41,561 nt of DNA from an uncultured Pelagibacteraceae bacterium (GCA_902523455.1 CABYZG010000006.1:64344-105904); one strand, 5' to 3'; numbered from the stretch's first letter, positions 7,751-16,368 are shown. Notes: generated by a model from the sequence alone, not told the origin. A program made the numbers and translations.

Positions 7751-9253
7751 TTTTTGGTCAAATTCTCCAACTTTACCAGTTTCATTTAAAAGTGTGTTTA
7801 TGTACTTAAAAATCATTTCAACTTCTTCATTTGAATCAAGGCTCTCAATAACTACAACTAAAGACGGCTTATTTGATGATGCTCTGATTAATCCCCATGA
7901 TCCATTGGATAACCTAAACCTGATACCATTTACCGTATTTGTTTCAACAATTTCACAATCGGTAACTTTTGTTTTATTTTTTTGGTCTTGAATTATTTTT
8001 TCTGTTATTTCATCAACAACCGCATATTTTTCCTCATCCTTGCAGAAAGGCGCCATAGTTGGAGATTGATAGGAAGTATTCAACTTTGAATATAGTTCCG
8101 ACATACTTTTATCTTTATGGTGATCTAAATATTCAATCATCATAGAAGCTGATCTCAAACCATCATCAAAGCCCAGTCCTAGAGGTTTATTAATGAAAAA
8201 ATGACCACTTTTTTCAAAACCACATAAAGCATTTATTTCATTAACTCGCCTTTTCATATGTGAGTGACCAGTCTTCCACATATCAACAGTACAATTATTT
8301 TTTTTCAAAATTTCATTATTAAAAAATAAACCAGTCGATTTTACATCAATAACAAACTTGGAGTTAGCATGTTTCTCAGACAAATATTCGGCTAACATTA
8401 AACCTATCTTATCAGAAAATATTTCATTCCCTTTATCATCAACAACTCCCAATCGATCGCCATCACCGTCAAAAGCAAATCCAACATCTGCATCGTTTTC
8501 TTCTACATTTTTTGACAGATCATTAAGCATAATTAAGTCTTCCGGATTAGGATTATAATTTGGAAAATTAAAGTCCAGATCACAATGCAGCTCAACCACC
8601 TCACAACCAAGACTTCTTAATAATTCAGGAGCGAATGCCCCAGCAGTTCCATTGCCACAAGCAATTACAACTTTTATCTTTTTATTTGTTGTTTGGTTAC
8701 TTTTAAGATATTCCAAGTATATCTCGCGTACACTTGCTCTAAATTCATAATTTCCATTTTCTTCTGCCTTAAAATCATTTGAATTATCAACAATGCCTTT
8801 TATTTCTTTTACTTCATCAGGACCGAATGTAAGTGACTTTTCAATCCCACATTTTATACCAGTCCAACCATTTTCATTGTGGCTTGCTGTGATCATTGCA
8901 AGACTATCAGTGTTCAAGTAGTGCTGCGCATAATAAACCATTGGCGATAGTGCTAAGCCTATGTCAATGACATTTAACCCATTTGTTATAAGTCCTTTTG
9001 CTACGTGATATTTAACCTCACTGCTGTAAGATCTATAATCATGACCTACAACAATTGAAGATCCTTCTCCTTTTTTTTGGGAAATATATTTTCCAAGACT
9101 AAAACCAAATATTTCTAGGCCTTTTTTATTGATTTCATCTGGATAAAGCCAACGAAAATCATACTCCCTAAAACCATTGGGAGATATTATGTGTGTGTCC
9201 AAATCTTCACGAAAATTAAAAGTTAGAGGCTTCTGATTATCAAAAATATCCAT
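7745..9253 (-). CDS. Phosphomannomutase/phosphoglucomutase
   Basis: Alpha-D-phosphohexomutase that interconverts hexose 1- and 6-phosphates for sugar-nucleotide and envelope polysaccharide synthesis. Domain signatures appear in order: the phosphoserine loop MITASHNENGWTG, the metal loop AFDGDGDRLGVV, the sugar-binding GFEKSGHFF, and the C-terminal phosphate-binding RASSNKPSLVV. Start: the ATG at 9253 (MDIFDNQKP, 502 residues) is preferred over an in-frame TTG at 9277, since the extra residues look unstructured. The arrangement resembles AlgC/ManB enzymes rather than GlmM, so it probably does not complete the nearby glmU-glmS pathway. It stands alone between a convergent exporter and the divergent riboswitch operon; its promoter must share the 40 bases before the riboswitch. 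Confidence 0.9.
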   Translation of the reverse strand: MDIFDNQKPLTFNFREDLDTHIISPNGFREYDFRWLYPDEINKKGLEIFGFSLGKYISQKKGEGSSIVVGHDYRSYSSEVKYHVAKGLITNGLNVIDIGLALSPMVYYAQHYLNTDSLAMITASHNENGWTGIKCGIEKSLTFGPDEVKEIKGIVDNSNDFKAEENGNYEFRASVREIYLEYLKSNQTTNKKIKVVIACGNGTAGAFAPELLRSLGCEVVELHCDLDFNFPNYNPNPEDLIMLNDLSKNVEENDADVGFAFDGDGDRLGVVDDKGNEIFSDKIGLMLAEYLSEKHANSKFVIDVKSTGLFFNNEILKKNNCTVDMWKTGHSHMKRRVNEINALCGFEKSGHFFINKPLGLGFDDGLRSASMMIEYLDHHKDKSMSELYSKLNTSYQSPTMAPFCKDEEKYAVVDEITEKIIQDQKNKTKVTDCEIVETNTVNGIRFRLSNGSWGLIRASSNKPSLVVVIESLDSNEEVEMIFKYINTLLNETGKVGEFDQKL

Positions 9254-9292
9254 TTTTAGCTTGATTTGTAATTTCAAATATAGAATAGTTTT

Positions 9293-9447
9293 TATGTTGG
9301 TTCACGTAAAGTGAATAACAGGGAATGAAGTTTAAAGCTTCAACTGTACCCGCAACTGTAACTAAAGAGTTTAAATACGAATACCACTGAATTTTCGGGA
9401 AGGTGTATTTAAATGTTGAAATAGAAGTCAGGAGACCTACCAACAAG
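9293..9447 (+). promoter_or_regulatory. Cobalamin (adenosylcobalamin-type) riboswitch
   Basis: An RNA aptamer for B12 coenzymes that lowers expression of the genes behind it when cobalamin is plentiful. Conserved blocks are seen in order: the closing stem TGTTGGT (9295-9301) pairing with ACCAACA (9439-9445), ACCCGCAACTGTA (9348-9360), CCACTGA (9384-9390), GGGAAGG (9397-9403), and the B12 box AGTCAGGAGACCTACC (9426-9441). These match the well-known cobalamin riboswitch consensus. It lies in the leader of a TonB-dependent receptor gene, the classic btuB-like position. Confidence 0.95.
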
Positions 9448-9524
9448 ATATAGTCATCCACAGATGATCGGGATAATCATTTGGACAAAATTTGTTTGCG
9501 GTGACTTCAAACTGGAGACAAATT
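9448..9524 (+). promoter_or_regulatory. Putative riboswitch expression platform with RBS-sequestering helix
   Basis: AATTTGTTT at 9489-9497 can pair (one G-U) with the 9 bases at 9516-9524 just before the ATG at 9525, covering half of the GGAG Shine-Dalgarno sequence at 9514-9517. Upstream, TCATC (9453-9457) and GATGA (9462-9466) form a small hairpin that competes with another using the same GATGAT. No U-run terminator is seen, so control is probably of translation. The pairings are my reading, not a folding calculation. Confidence 0.45.
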
Positions 9525-11747
9525 ATGATTAAAAAATTATCCGCGTTATTAATAACTTACTTATTATTGGCATTTTCAGCTTTTGCAGACCTTCCTGAGA
9601 TACTAATTAAGCCAAACAATGAACAATATACAAGGTTGTCATCAGGATTAGCTGGTTCAAATATTTCGATAATTGATGAGACAATACTCAAAGAGAACTA
9701 CAATAAAAATTTGCCTCAGATATTAGAAATGTATTCTGGTTTAGAGATTAGAAGGCTTTATGACGGTGTTGAAGGAACAAATTCTTCAATTGACATGAGG
9801 GGCTTTGGTGAAGCGTCAAAATCAAACGTACTTATTTTAGTAAATGGGAATAGATTAAACGAAATTGATATGGCAAATATAAGTTTTTCGCATATACCAA
9901 TTACATCAATTGAAAGAATTGAAATAGTAAGAGGTGGATCTGCTGCAACGATATACGGCTCGGGTGCAGTAGGGGGATCAATAAATGTTATAACTAAAAA
10001 TGATATTATTGAAGATACTGTTAACTTATCCATAGGAAGTTACAATGCAAGAAAAATAGATTTTAATACAGGATCTAAAATAGATGAAAACAGCGCTATA
10101 TCTTTTTCTGCATCTGCAGCTACTAGCGATACTTTCAGAGATGCAGCTGACTATGAAAACCAAAACTTTATTGTAAATTATAAAAATAAAATAACAGATA
10201 TGATTATAAATCTGGATCTTTTTTTATCGTTCAAAGAGCAAGATTTACCTGGGCCTCGTGTTAAAGGAGGTGAGGTATATAATTACCACTTTTGTAACCG
10301 TTATGAGGATAGTAGAACAGCAAAACACATTGGTGGGTCTTTTGCTACAAATGGCGACACCTGCAATACAAATCAAAGAGATGATTACGCCGAAGCAGAA
10401 AATATGCGTATTAATGCAAACGTCGAGTACACCCTTGATGAATTAAATAAGTTTTTTGTTAATTTGGGTTATAAAGACAGACTTGATAAAGCGTTTTTAG
10501 CTGCAAACGCTAATACCAATGAAACGCCAAGCAATGGAGATAGATACTTAAAAACAGAAACTGATAATAATTTGTTTAATCTCAGATATGAAACAAAACA
10601 AGTTGAGGAAGATTATTCAAATATTTTAAATCTTGGTTTTGAAATTGGTCACGCTTTTTATAATTCCAATAGACATCGAAAAGAAGACGAGCAGCTAGGT
10701 CAGAATTATCACGCTGATTTAAAAGCAAGAGCTTTTTATGTCCAAAACACAACATACTATAATGAATTAGATTTAGCTATGTCGCTAGGGGCAAGACATG
10801 AAAGATCTGAAACAGGCGCGAGGGATGAAGTGTATCGAACTGTTGCGGGTTTTGTTAATTCTTGGGATGCAACTGATCACGACACTTATAATAATGATAG
10901 AAATAATACTGCTTTTAATATTGGAATAGAAAAAGGCGTAAATAAGAATTTATCTATATATGGAAGTTATTCTGAGTCTTTTAGAATTCCAAATATTGAC
11001 GAGCATATTAAGGCGACAACATCAGGAAATTTTCATTTAGAGGATCAAGAATCTGATGGAATAGAAATTGGCTTGTTGTATCAAAATGATCAAATAGATA
11101 TTAATGCGAGTTATTATAATATGGATACAAAAAACGAAATTCAATATAATCAATCGGTCAATACAAATCTTGATCCTATTGAACGTCAAGGAATAAACAT
11201 TGATTTAGATTACAAGATTGATGAAAAGCAAAAAATAATGAGTTCATTTAATTATACGGAGGCTGAGTTCACATCTGGAACCCTTACACCTGGATCAGGC
11301 GGCTCAGGCACTTGTAATTATGACAACACTACTTATTGCAGTAACTCATCTACATGGCAAAATTTAATGGGTGGCGGAACTTCATATAGTCTTGCAGGCA
11401 AATCAGTTCCTCTTGTATCACCAATAACTTATAGTATCAATTATGTGAATAAACTTCGTAGCGATATGGCTTTTAATTTAGGAATTAAATATAATGATGA
11501 AAAGTATGTTTCTAATGACCAAGAAAACATCGAACCTAAAATACCAGATTATTATTTAATCAATACATCGCTTAGTTCAAATAAAGGGCCTTACGTCTAT
11601 AAGATAGGTATAAATAATTTAACAAATGAAAAAATTTATGACTTTGCAATATCAAGTACGTTTCACGACGATGCCCATTATGGACTGTCAAATGTATACC
11701 CTTTGCCAGAAAGAAATTACTTTGTTGATTTTAAATATACATTTTAA
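9525..11747 (+). CDS. TonB-dependent outer-membrane receptor, probable cobalamin receptor (BtuB-like)
   Basis: A 740-residue outer-membrane gated channel predicted to bring cobalamin or a related corrinoid into the periplasm using TonB energy. The signal peptide MIKKLSALLITYLLLAFSAFA is followed by a plug domain with NLPQILEMYSGLEIRR, SIDMRGFGEASKSNVLILVNG and IERIEIVRGGSAATIYGSGA, then GGSINVITK. After that comes a barrel rich in alternating aromatic strands that ends NYFVDFKYTF with the usual terminal Phe. Start: the ATG at 9525 sits 7 bases after GGAG and gives a clean signal peptide; a TTG at 9492 is rejected. The upstream cobalamin riboswitch is the main evidence for the substrate. An obvious TonB box is not visible. 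Extra Cys-containing loops (FCNRYE, GDTCNTNQ, SGTCNYDNTTYC) may form disulfides outside the cell. Confidence 0.9.
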   Translation: MIKKLSALLITYLLLAFSAFADLPEILIKPNNEQYTRLSSGLAGSNISIIDETILKENYNKNLPQILEMYSGLEIRRLYDGVEGTNSSIDMRGFGEASKSNVLILVNGNRLNEIDMANISFSHIPITSIERIEIVRGGSAATIYGSGAVGGSINVITKNDIIEDTVNLSIGSYNARKIDFNTGSKIDENSAISFSASAATSDTFRDAADYENQNFIVNYKNKITDMIINLDLFLSFKEQDLPGPRVKGGEVYNYHFCNRYEDSRTAKHIGGSFATNGDTCNTNQRDDYAEAENMRINANVEYTLDELNKFFVNLGYKDRLDKAFLAANANTNETPSNGDRYLKTETDNNLFNLRYETKQVEEDYSNILNLGFEIGHAFYNSNRHRKEDEQLGQNYHADLKARAFYVQNTTYYNELDLAMSLGARHERSETGARDEVYRTVAGFVNSWDATDHDTYNNDRNNTAFNIGIEKGVNKNLSIYGSYSESFRIPNIDEHIKATTSGNFHLEDQESDGIEIGLLYQNDQIDINASYYNMDTKNEIQYNQSVNTNLDPIERQGINIDLDYKIDEKQKIMSSFNYTEAEFTSGTLTPGSGGSGTCNYDNTTYCSNSSTWQNLMGGGTSYSLAGKSVPLVSPITYSINYVNKLRSDMAFNLGIKYNDEKYVSNDQENIEPKIPDYYLINTSLSSNKGPYVYKIGINNLTNEKIYDFAISSTFHDDAHYGLSNVYPLPERNYFVDFKYTF

Positions 11748-11765
11748 TTTATTAGATATATAAAG

Positions 11766-12290
11766 ATGAAAATGAAAATAAATAAAAATTTACTATTTGG
11801 TATTTCAATTATTTTAATTTTAGCTTTAAGCAGGTTGTTACCCCATCCACCAAACTTTACACCAATTCTTGCTATGGGATTTTTTGCAGGAGCTGTATTA
11901 GACAAAAAGATTTTCGCGTATATTATTACATTATCTGCAATGATACTGAGTGATTTATTTATTGGTTTTCATTCAAGCATATTTGTTGTTTATTTTGCTC
12001 TTAGTATTTGTGTATTATTTGGAACATTTATTCAAAATAAGCTGAGTATTATGAATGGTGTTATTGGAATAAGTGGAGGCGTCCTATCTTTCTACTTGAT
12101 AACTAATTTTGCGGTATGGTATGGCTCCGGAATGTACACGTTAGATTTTAACGGTTTAATAACATGCTATATAATGGCCCTGCCATTTTTGCAGAATACC
12201 ATATTATCAAGTGCAATTTATGGAATAGTTGCATTTGGAGCCTATCGTTTGGTTGGAAAATATATAAATTTTAGGCCAAAAAGCGCCTAA
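11766..12290 (+). CDS. DUF6580-like small membrane protein, candidate inner-membrane corrinoid transporter
   Basis: A 174-residue hydrophobic protein with about five to six membrane helices. The segments SRLLPHPPNFTPILAMGFFA, then SDLFIGFHSSIFVVYFALSI and LITNFAVWYG, and finally CYIMALPFLQNTI, match my memory of the DUF6580 family. Such proteins are about the size of the S-components of ECF vitamin transporters. The gene lies 18 bases behind the riboswitch-controlled receptor, so it is likely in the same B12-regulated transcript. That supports a role in moving cobalamin across the inner membrane, analogous to the solitary S-component BtuM, but this is inference. No BtuFCD genes are in the window. 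TTAGGC/GCCTAA arms (12271-12290) at its end could form a weak hairpin without a U-run. Confidence 0.7.
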   Translation: MKMKINKNLLFGISIILILALSRLLPHPPNFTPILAMGFFAGAVLDKKIFAYIITLSAMILSDLFIGFHSSIFVVYFALSICVLFGTFIQNKLSIMNGVIGISGGVLSFYLITNFAVWYGSGMYTLDFNGLITCYIMALPFLQNTILSSAIYGIVAFGAYRLVGKYINFRPKSA

Positions 12291-12297
12291 AAGTTTG

Positions 12298-12347
12298 TTG
12301 AAAACTCAATTTTTAGACATTATATATTTTATAAATATTTTTAGGAG
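12298..12347 (+). promoter_or_regulatory. Promoter and ribosome-binding site of acyl-CoA dehydrogenase pair 2
   Basis: TTGAAA at 12298-12303 and TATATA at 12321-12326 are separated by 17 bases, a fair sigma70-type promoter. A good Shine-Dalgarno AGGAG lies at 12343-12347, 5 bases before the ATG at 12353. No strong terminator precedes it, so some read-through from the B12 operon is possible. Confidence 0.5.
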
Positions 12348-12352
12348 ATTCT

Positions 12353-13555
12353 ATGGACACCGCATTTTCAAATGAAGATTTAAAGTTTCAAAGTGAAATA
12401 AGGGATTTTATTAAAGCAAATTACCCACAAGAACTTAGAGACTCAATCAATTCAAAAAGAAAACTAGGTAAAGAACTCTCGAGAGAAGATCTTACAGCTT
12501 GGCATAAGATATTAGGAAAGCACAATGGTTGGTCAGCACCAAGTTGGCCTAAACAGTATGGTGGTGCAGAATTTACTCCTACACAAAAATATATTTTCGA
12601 GCAAGAATGTGCAAAAGCTGAATGTCAATATATTATGCCATTTGGAATAAATATGGTTGGTCCAGTAATTTATACTTTTGGAAATGAGGAGCAAAAAGCT
12701 CAGCACTTACCAGGAATTTTGAGTGGTGAAGTTTTTTGGTGTCAAGGTTACTCTGAGCCTGGCTCAGGTTCAGACCTTGCTTCATTAAAAACAAGTGCCG
12801 TAAAAGAAGGTGACCATTATGTCGTTAATGGACAAAAAACTTGGACTACTATGGCCCAGTATGCAGATTGGATTTTTTGTTTAGTAAGAACCAATCCAGA
12901 TGCTGAGAAACCTCAACAGGGCATTTCATTTCTTTTGATTGATATGAAAACTCCTGGTGTAACAGTTAGACCAATTAAGCTTATGGATGGATCTCATGAG
13001 GTGAATGAAACTTGGTTTGATAATGTCAAAGTTCCTGTAGAAAATTTAATTGGTCAAGAAAACATGGGATGGACGTATGCAAAATTTTTATTAGCTCATG
13101 AAAGATCTGGTATTGCTGGTGTTGCAAGATCAAAGAAAGCAATAGAAAGAATAAAACAGATAGCTAGTTCTGAAATGTCATACGGCGAACCTTTAATTCA
13201 AGATCCAGCATTTAAGGCAAAAATAGCAGCTGCAGAATTAGAGTTATCAGCACTTGAATACACTGAATTAAGAACGCTTGCAAAGGATTCTGCAGGTAAA
13301 GGTCCTGGGCCAGAGTCTTCTCTTTTAAAGATTAAAGGGACAGACATTCAGCAAGCTGTTACTGAGTTGGCCATGGAAGCTGTTGGATATTATGCAAATC
13401 CTCACCTAGGCACAACTTTGAGTAATGAATATGTCGGTCCAGACTATGCTACGAACCTATCAGGAACATATTTTAACTTTCGTAAAGCATCCATTTATGG
13501 AGGATCTAACGAAATTCAGAGAAATATCATAGCTAAAATGGTCTTAGGACTTTAG
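12353..13555 (+). CDS. Acyl-CoA dehydrogenase, larger catalytic subunit (pair 2)
   Basis: A 400-residue acyl-CoA dehydrogenase. Conserved FAD/substrate segments are WCQGYSEPGSGSDLASLKT (129-147) and NGQKTWTTMAQYADW (159-173). The probable catalytic base is Glu250 in LLAHERSGIAG, the position used by the steroid-CoA dehydrogenase family. The C-terminal SIYGGSNEIQRNIIAKMVLGL has Gly at the medium-chain Glu position. It lacks an RxxFG FAD motif, which is supplied by the neighbouring smaller subunit. It resembles the large subunit of pair 1 in layout but lacks the Lys/Ala-rich insert. With its neighbour 43 bases downstream it probably forms an alpha2beta2 enzyme acting on a bulky or branched acyl-CoA. 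Start supported by AGGAG 5 bases upstream. Confidence 0.9.
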   Translation: MDTAFSNEDLKFQSEIRDFIKANYPQELRDSINSKRKLGKELSREDLTAWHKILGKHNGWSAPSWPKQYGGAEFTPTQKYIFEQECAKAECQYIMPFGINMVGPVIYTFGNEEQKAQHLPGILSGEVFWCQGYSEPGSGSDLASLKTSAVKEGDHYVVNGQKTWTTMAQYADWIFCLVRTNPDAEKPQQGISFLLIDMKTPGVTVRPIKLMDGSHEVNETWFDNVKVPVENLIGQENMGWTYAKFLLAHERSGIAGVARSKKAIERIKQIASSEMSYGEPLIQDPAFKAKIAAAELELSALEYTELRTLAKDSAGKGPGPESSLLKIKGTDIQQAVTELAMEAVGYYANPHLGTTLSNEYVGPDYATNLSGTYFNFRKASIYGGSNEIQRNIIAKMVLGL

Positions 13556-13561
13556 TACCTT

Positions 13562-13590
13562 TTGACATATTTACTGTCATAACTTATAAC
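13562..13590 (+). promoter_or_regulatory. Strong sigma70-type promoter for the small subunit gene
   Basis: TTGACA at 13562-13567 and TATAAC at 13585-13590 with a 17-base spacer match the consensus at 11 of 12 positions. The -10 box ends only 8 bases before the ATG at 13599, so transcription would start at or next to the start codon. This suggests a leaderless mRNA; no Shine-Dalgarno sequence is seen in that gap. Confidence 0.65.
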
Positions 13591-13598
13591 GCTTTTTT

Positions 13599-14777
13599 AT
13601 GAATTTTGATTACACCGAGGAGCAGACCTTGCTGGACAACATGGTTACTTCTTTTGTAAGAGATAATTATGATTGGGACGCTCGTTGCAACATAGTCAAA
13701 TCAGAAGAGGGATGGAAAGAAGAAAATTGGAAACAATTTGCTGAACTTGGTCTTTTAGGGGTTCCATTTGATGAAGCTTACGGAGGACTTGGTGGAAAAT
13801 CTGCTGATTTAATGATTGTAATGGAACAGTTTGGAAAAGGACTTGTTGTTGAGCCATATTTACCAACGGTAATATTAGCTGGTGGATTGATATCAAAACT
13901 TGGATCTGAGAAACAAAAGAATTCGATAATACCAGAAATAATTTCAGGTAATGTAAGATGTGCATTTGCATATGCTGAGCCACAAAGTAGATTTGATTTA
14001 AATGATGTAAAAACGTCAGCAGTAATTAACGGAGATGACTATGTATTAAATGGTTTCAAGTCGGTGGTATTTGGAGCAGGTATGGCTTCGCACATTATTA
14101 TTTCTGCAAGAACTGAAGGAGAGCAAAGATCTGAGTCTGGAATTACATTATTTATTGTTGATACAAAGTCTGAGGGACTTACACTGCAAAATTATCCAAC
14201 AATTGATGAATACAGAGCCTCTGAAGTTATCATTGAGAATCTAAAAGTTTCAAAAGACAATGTTTTAGGAAAAGTTAATATGGCATACGATGCTATTGAG
14301 GAAATTGTAGATATAAGCACTATTGCTGCATGCTCTGAAGCAGTTGGTATTCTGCAAGTTTTAAAAGATTCTACAACTGAATATTGCAAAAACCGGAAAC
14401 AATTCGGACAATCAATTGCTAAAAATCAGGTTATACAGCACCGTCTAGTGGATATGATGATTGAGTATGAACAGGCTAAGTCAATTCTATACATGGCAGT
14501 GACAGCGGATTTGAGTAATTCAGATGAAAGAAGAAAAGTAGTATCAGCTGCTAAAGCACGCATAGGTAAAGCAATAAAATTTGTAGGCGAAAGTGCTATT
14601 CAATTGCATGGTGGAATGGGTGTTGTTGATGAATATATGGTAAGTCACTATTTTAAAAGGGCGACAATGATTGGAGTATTATTTGGTAATACTGATTATC
14701 ATATGAAAAGATATACGACTCTTACTCAATCAGGTATTTCATCAACTGACGAAGCAATTTCAGTCAGTGTTACCTAA
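13599..14777 (+). CDS. Acyl-CoA dehydrogenase, smaller partner subunit (pair 2)
   Basis: A 392-residue acyl-CoA dehydrogenase-fold protein that begins MNFDYTEEQTLLDNM, very like the small subunit of pair 1. It carries the FAD motif NRKQFGQSIAKNQVIQHR in the last third and IQLHGGMGVVDEYMVSHYFKR near the C-terminus. Neither catalytic Glu position is filled: the C-terminal motif reads FGNTDYHMKR and the helix-G area reads EEIVDISTIAACSE. It therefore probably acts as the FAD-binding partner of the larger subunit just upstream. It has its own near-consensus promoter in the 43-base gap, so the two subunits may not be made strictly together. It is convergent with the SDR gene, 7 bases away. Confidence 0.88.
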   Translation: MNFDYTEEQTLLDNMVTSFVRDNYDWDARCNIVKSEEGWKEENWKQFAELGLLGVPFDEAYGGLGGKSADLMIVMEQFGKGLVVEPYLPTVILAGGLISKLGSEKQKNSIIPEIISGNVRCAFAYAEPQSRFDLNDVKTSAVINGDDYVLNGFKSVVFGAGMASHIIISARTEGEQRSESGITLFIVDTKSEGLTLQNYPTIDEYRASEVIIENLKVSKDNVLGKVNMAYDAIEEIVDISTIAACSEAVGILQVLKDSTTEYCKNRKQFGQSIAKNQVIQHRLVDMMIEYEQAKSILYMAVTADLSNSDERRKVVSAAKARIGKAIKFVGESAIQLHGGMGVVDEYMVSHYFKRATMIGVLFGNTDYHMKRYTTLTQSGISSTDEAISVSVT

Positions 14778-14784
14778 ATAAATT

Positions 14785-15687
14785 TTATTCAGCGAGTTTT
14801 TTAAATATGTGAGCTGTATGTTCTGCTCCTGTTTTGAGCGCCTTACCGCCATCCATATTTGATGCTTCAGCCCACTTTTCAGCTAACATATCCGCATTAA
14901 GTTCATTGCCTTTAAGAGCAACACCTTGTGAATGAACTATTTCTGCGGAAGCAAATACACCAGCACCGGCTGATATCATCGCACCATTCGGTGCGTCTTC
15001 TGATGCCATAAACATGACTGCAGGTGAAACAGTTTCAGGTTTTAAACTATCGAAAACTGCATCAGGCATTCCTAAATTTTCTGTCATTCGTGTTGCTGCA
15101 ACAGGAATTAGAGAATTTACTTTAATATTATATTTCATACCTTCAATTTTAAGAGTATTCATTAGTCCAACAACTCCCATTTTAGCTGCACCGTAATTCG
15201 ATTGTCCAAAATTTCCAAATACGCCAGAAGATGAAGATGTCATAATTATTCTTCCATAATTTTGTTCTGTCATAATTGGCCAAACCGCTTTTGTACAATA
15301 AACAGAACCCATCATATGAACGTTTACTACAAATTCGAAATCATCAAGTGTTACTTTTGCAAACGACTTGTCTCTCAGAACACCTGCATTATTTACTAAA
15401 ATATCAACACGACCAAAGGCAGCCATTGTATCATCAACTAGTTTTTTCACGCCTGCTTTGTCAGTTACACTTGATCCGTTAGAAATTGCCTCACCACTCA
15501 TGGCTTTTATTTCATCAACTACTTTATCAGCAGCTTCACTTGATCCACCAGTACCATCAACAGAACCACCTAAGTCATTTACGACAACTTTAGCCCCTCT
15601 TTTTGCAAATTCTAATGCGTGACATCTTCCAAGACCACCACCTGCGCCTGTGACTATTGCAACTTTATCGTTAAAACTAATTGTCAT
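14785..15687 (-). CDS. Short-chain dehydrogenase, (3R)-hydroxyacyl-CoA dehydrogenase type
   Basis: A 300-residue classical SDR, expected to oxidise a 3-hydroxyacyl-CoA with NAD. The cofactor motif TGAGGGLG is at 13-20, NNAG at 99-102, and the catalytic Ser (151/152), Tyr165 and Lys169 are in place. The segment VVVNDLGGSVDGTGGSSEAAD is characteristic of the dehydrogenase domain of peroxisomal multifunctional enzyme type 2 (HSD17B4), with the C-terminal part extended to about 300 residues. Its place opposite an acyl-CoA dehydrogenase pair fits a beta-oxidation role. Start: the ATG at 15687 follows AGGAG, which overlaps the stop codon of gph 9 bases upstream, so gph and this gene are translationally linked. 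Confidence 0.88.
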   Translation of the reverse strand: MTISFNDKVAIVTGAGGGLGRCHALEFAKRGAKVVVNDLGGSVDGTGGSSEAADKVVDEIKAMSGEAISNGSSVTDKAGVKKLVDDTMAAFGRVDILVNNAGVLRDKSFAKVTLDDFEFVVNVHMMGSVYCTKAVWPIMTEQNYGRIIMTSSSSGVFGNFGQSNYGAAKMGVVGLMNTLKIEGMKYNIKVNSLIPVAATRMTENLGMPDAVFDSLKPETVSPAVMFMASEDAPNGAMISAGAGVFASAEIVHSQGVALKGNELNADMLAEKWAEASNMDGGKALKTGAEHTAHIFKKLAE

Positions 15688-15696
15688 GTATAACTC

Positions 15697-16368
15697 CTAT
15701 TCGATTAATTCCGTTAATTGAGAAAAATTGTTTATAACTAAATCAGCATCATTGTAAATATTTTTATTATCAGTATATCCATATCCCACCAAAACAACTG
15801 GCATATTTGCATTATGACCTGCATTTAAGTCTGTTGCACTATCTCCAATCATTATTGACTCATTTTCACTTACATCTAATTTTTTACATATTTCAATCAA
15901 TGGAAATGGGTCAGGCTTACTTTTTGCAAACGTATCTCCACCAACGAGATAGTCAAAGTAATGCAAGACTCCAAGTTTTTCTAATAACATATTGCTGAGC
16001 TTTTCCATTTTATTTGTACAAACTGCCAACTTTAATTTTTTAGATTTTATGAGCTTTAATACGGTTTCAACATTTTCAAATAATATACTATCGTCATCAA
16101 TATTGTGAGTATAGTGAAGCAGAAATATTTTTAACATCTCATTAATTTTATCATCATCATGAGAAATATTTTTTGTTACCACAGTTCTTCTTATTAATTC
16201 TCGAGCTCCATAACCAACTAAATTCCTTATTTCCTCCAATGTGACTAGCGGTTCATTCAGCTCTGAAAGCATATAATTAAGTGAATTCTTAAAATCTGGA
16301 GCTGTATCAACCAGAGTTCCATCCAGGTCAAATATGAAGAGTTTCTTATTTTTTAAATTCATTTTCAT
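15697..16368 (-). CDS. gph: Phosphoglycolate phosphatase-like HAD hydrolase
   Basis: HAD-superfamily phosphatase, probably removing phosphate from 2-phosphoglycolate formed during DNA repair. Motif I FDLDGTLVDTAPDF is near residue 10, motif II Thr in AVCTNKMEKL, motif III Lys in KSKPDPFPL, and motif IV GDSATDLNAGHNA. I start it at the ATG at 16368 (MKMNLKNKKLFIFDLDGTL, 223 residues). The longer frame to 16506 would run into the divergent glmU gene and adds an unrelated hydrophobic stretch. An ATG two codons later is equally possible. The length fits the family (about 220-250). The exact substrate among HAD phosphatases is inferred from overall similarity. Confidence 0.83.
   Translation of the reverse strand: MKMNLKNKKLFIFDLDGTLVDTAPDFKNSLNYMLSELNEPLVTLEEIRNLVGYGARELIRRTVVTKNISHDDDKINEMLKIFLLHYTHNIDDDSILFENVETVLKLIKSKKLKLAVCTNKMEKLSNMLLEKLGVLHYFDYLVGGDTFAKSKPDPFPLIEICKKLDVSENESIMIGDSATDLNAGHNANMPVVLVGYGYTDNKNIYNDADLVINNFSQLTELIE

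Noticed and set aside
7745..9253. Reading the phosphohexomutase as GlmM to complete glmU-glmS
   Set aside because: The TASHN and DGDGDR layout and ~500-residue length suit AlgC/ManB-type enzymes; GlmM is about 445 residues. The gene is also not linked to glmU-glmS.
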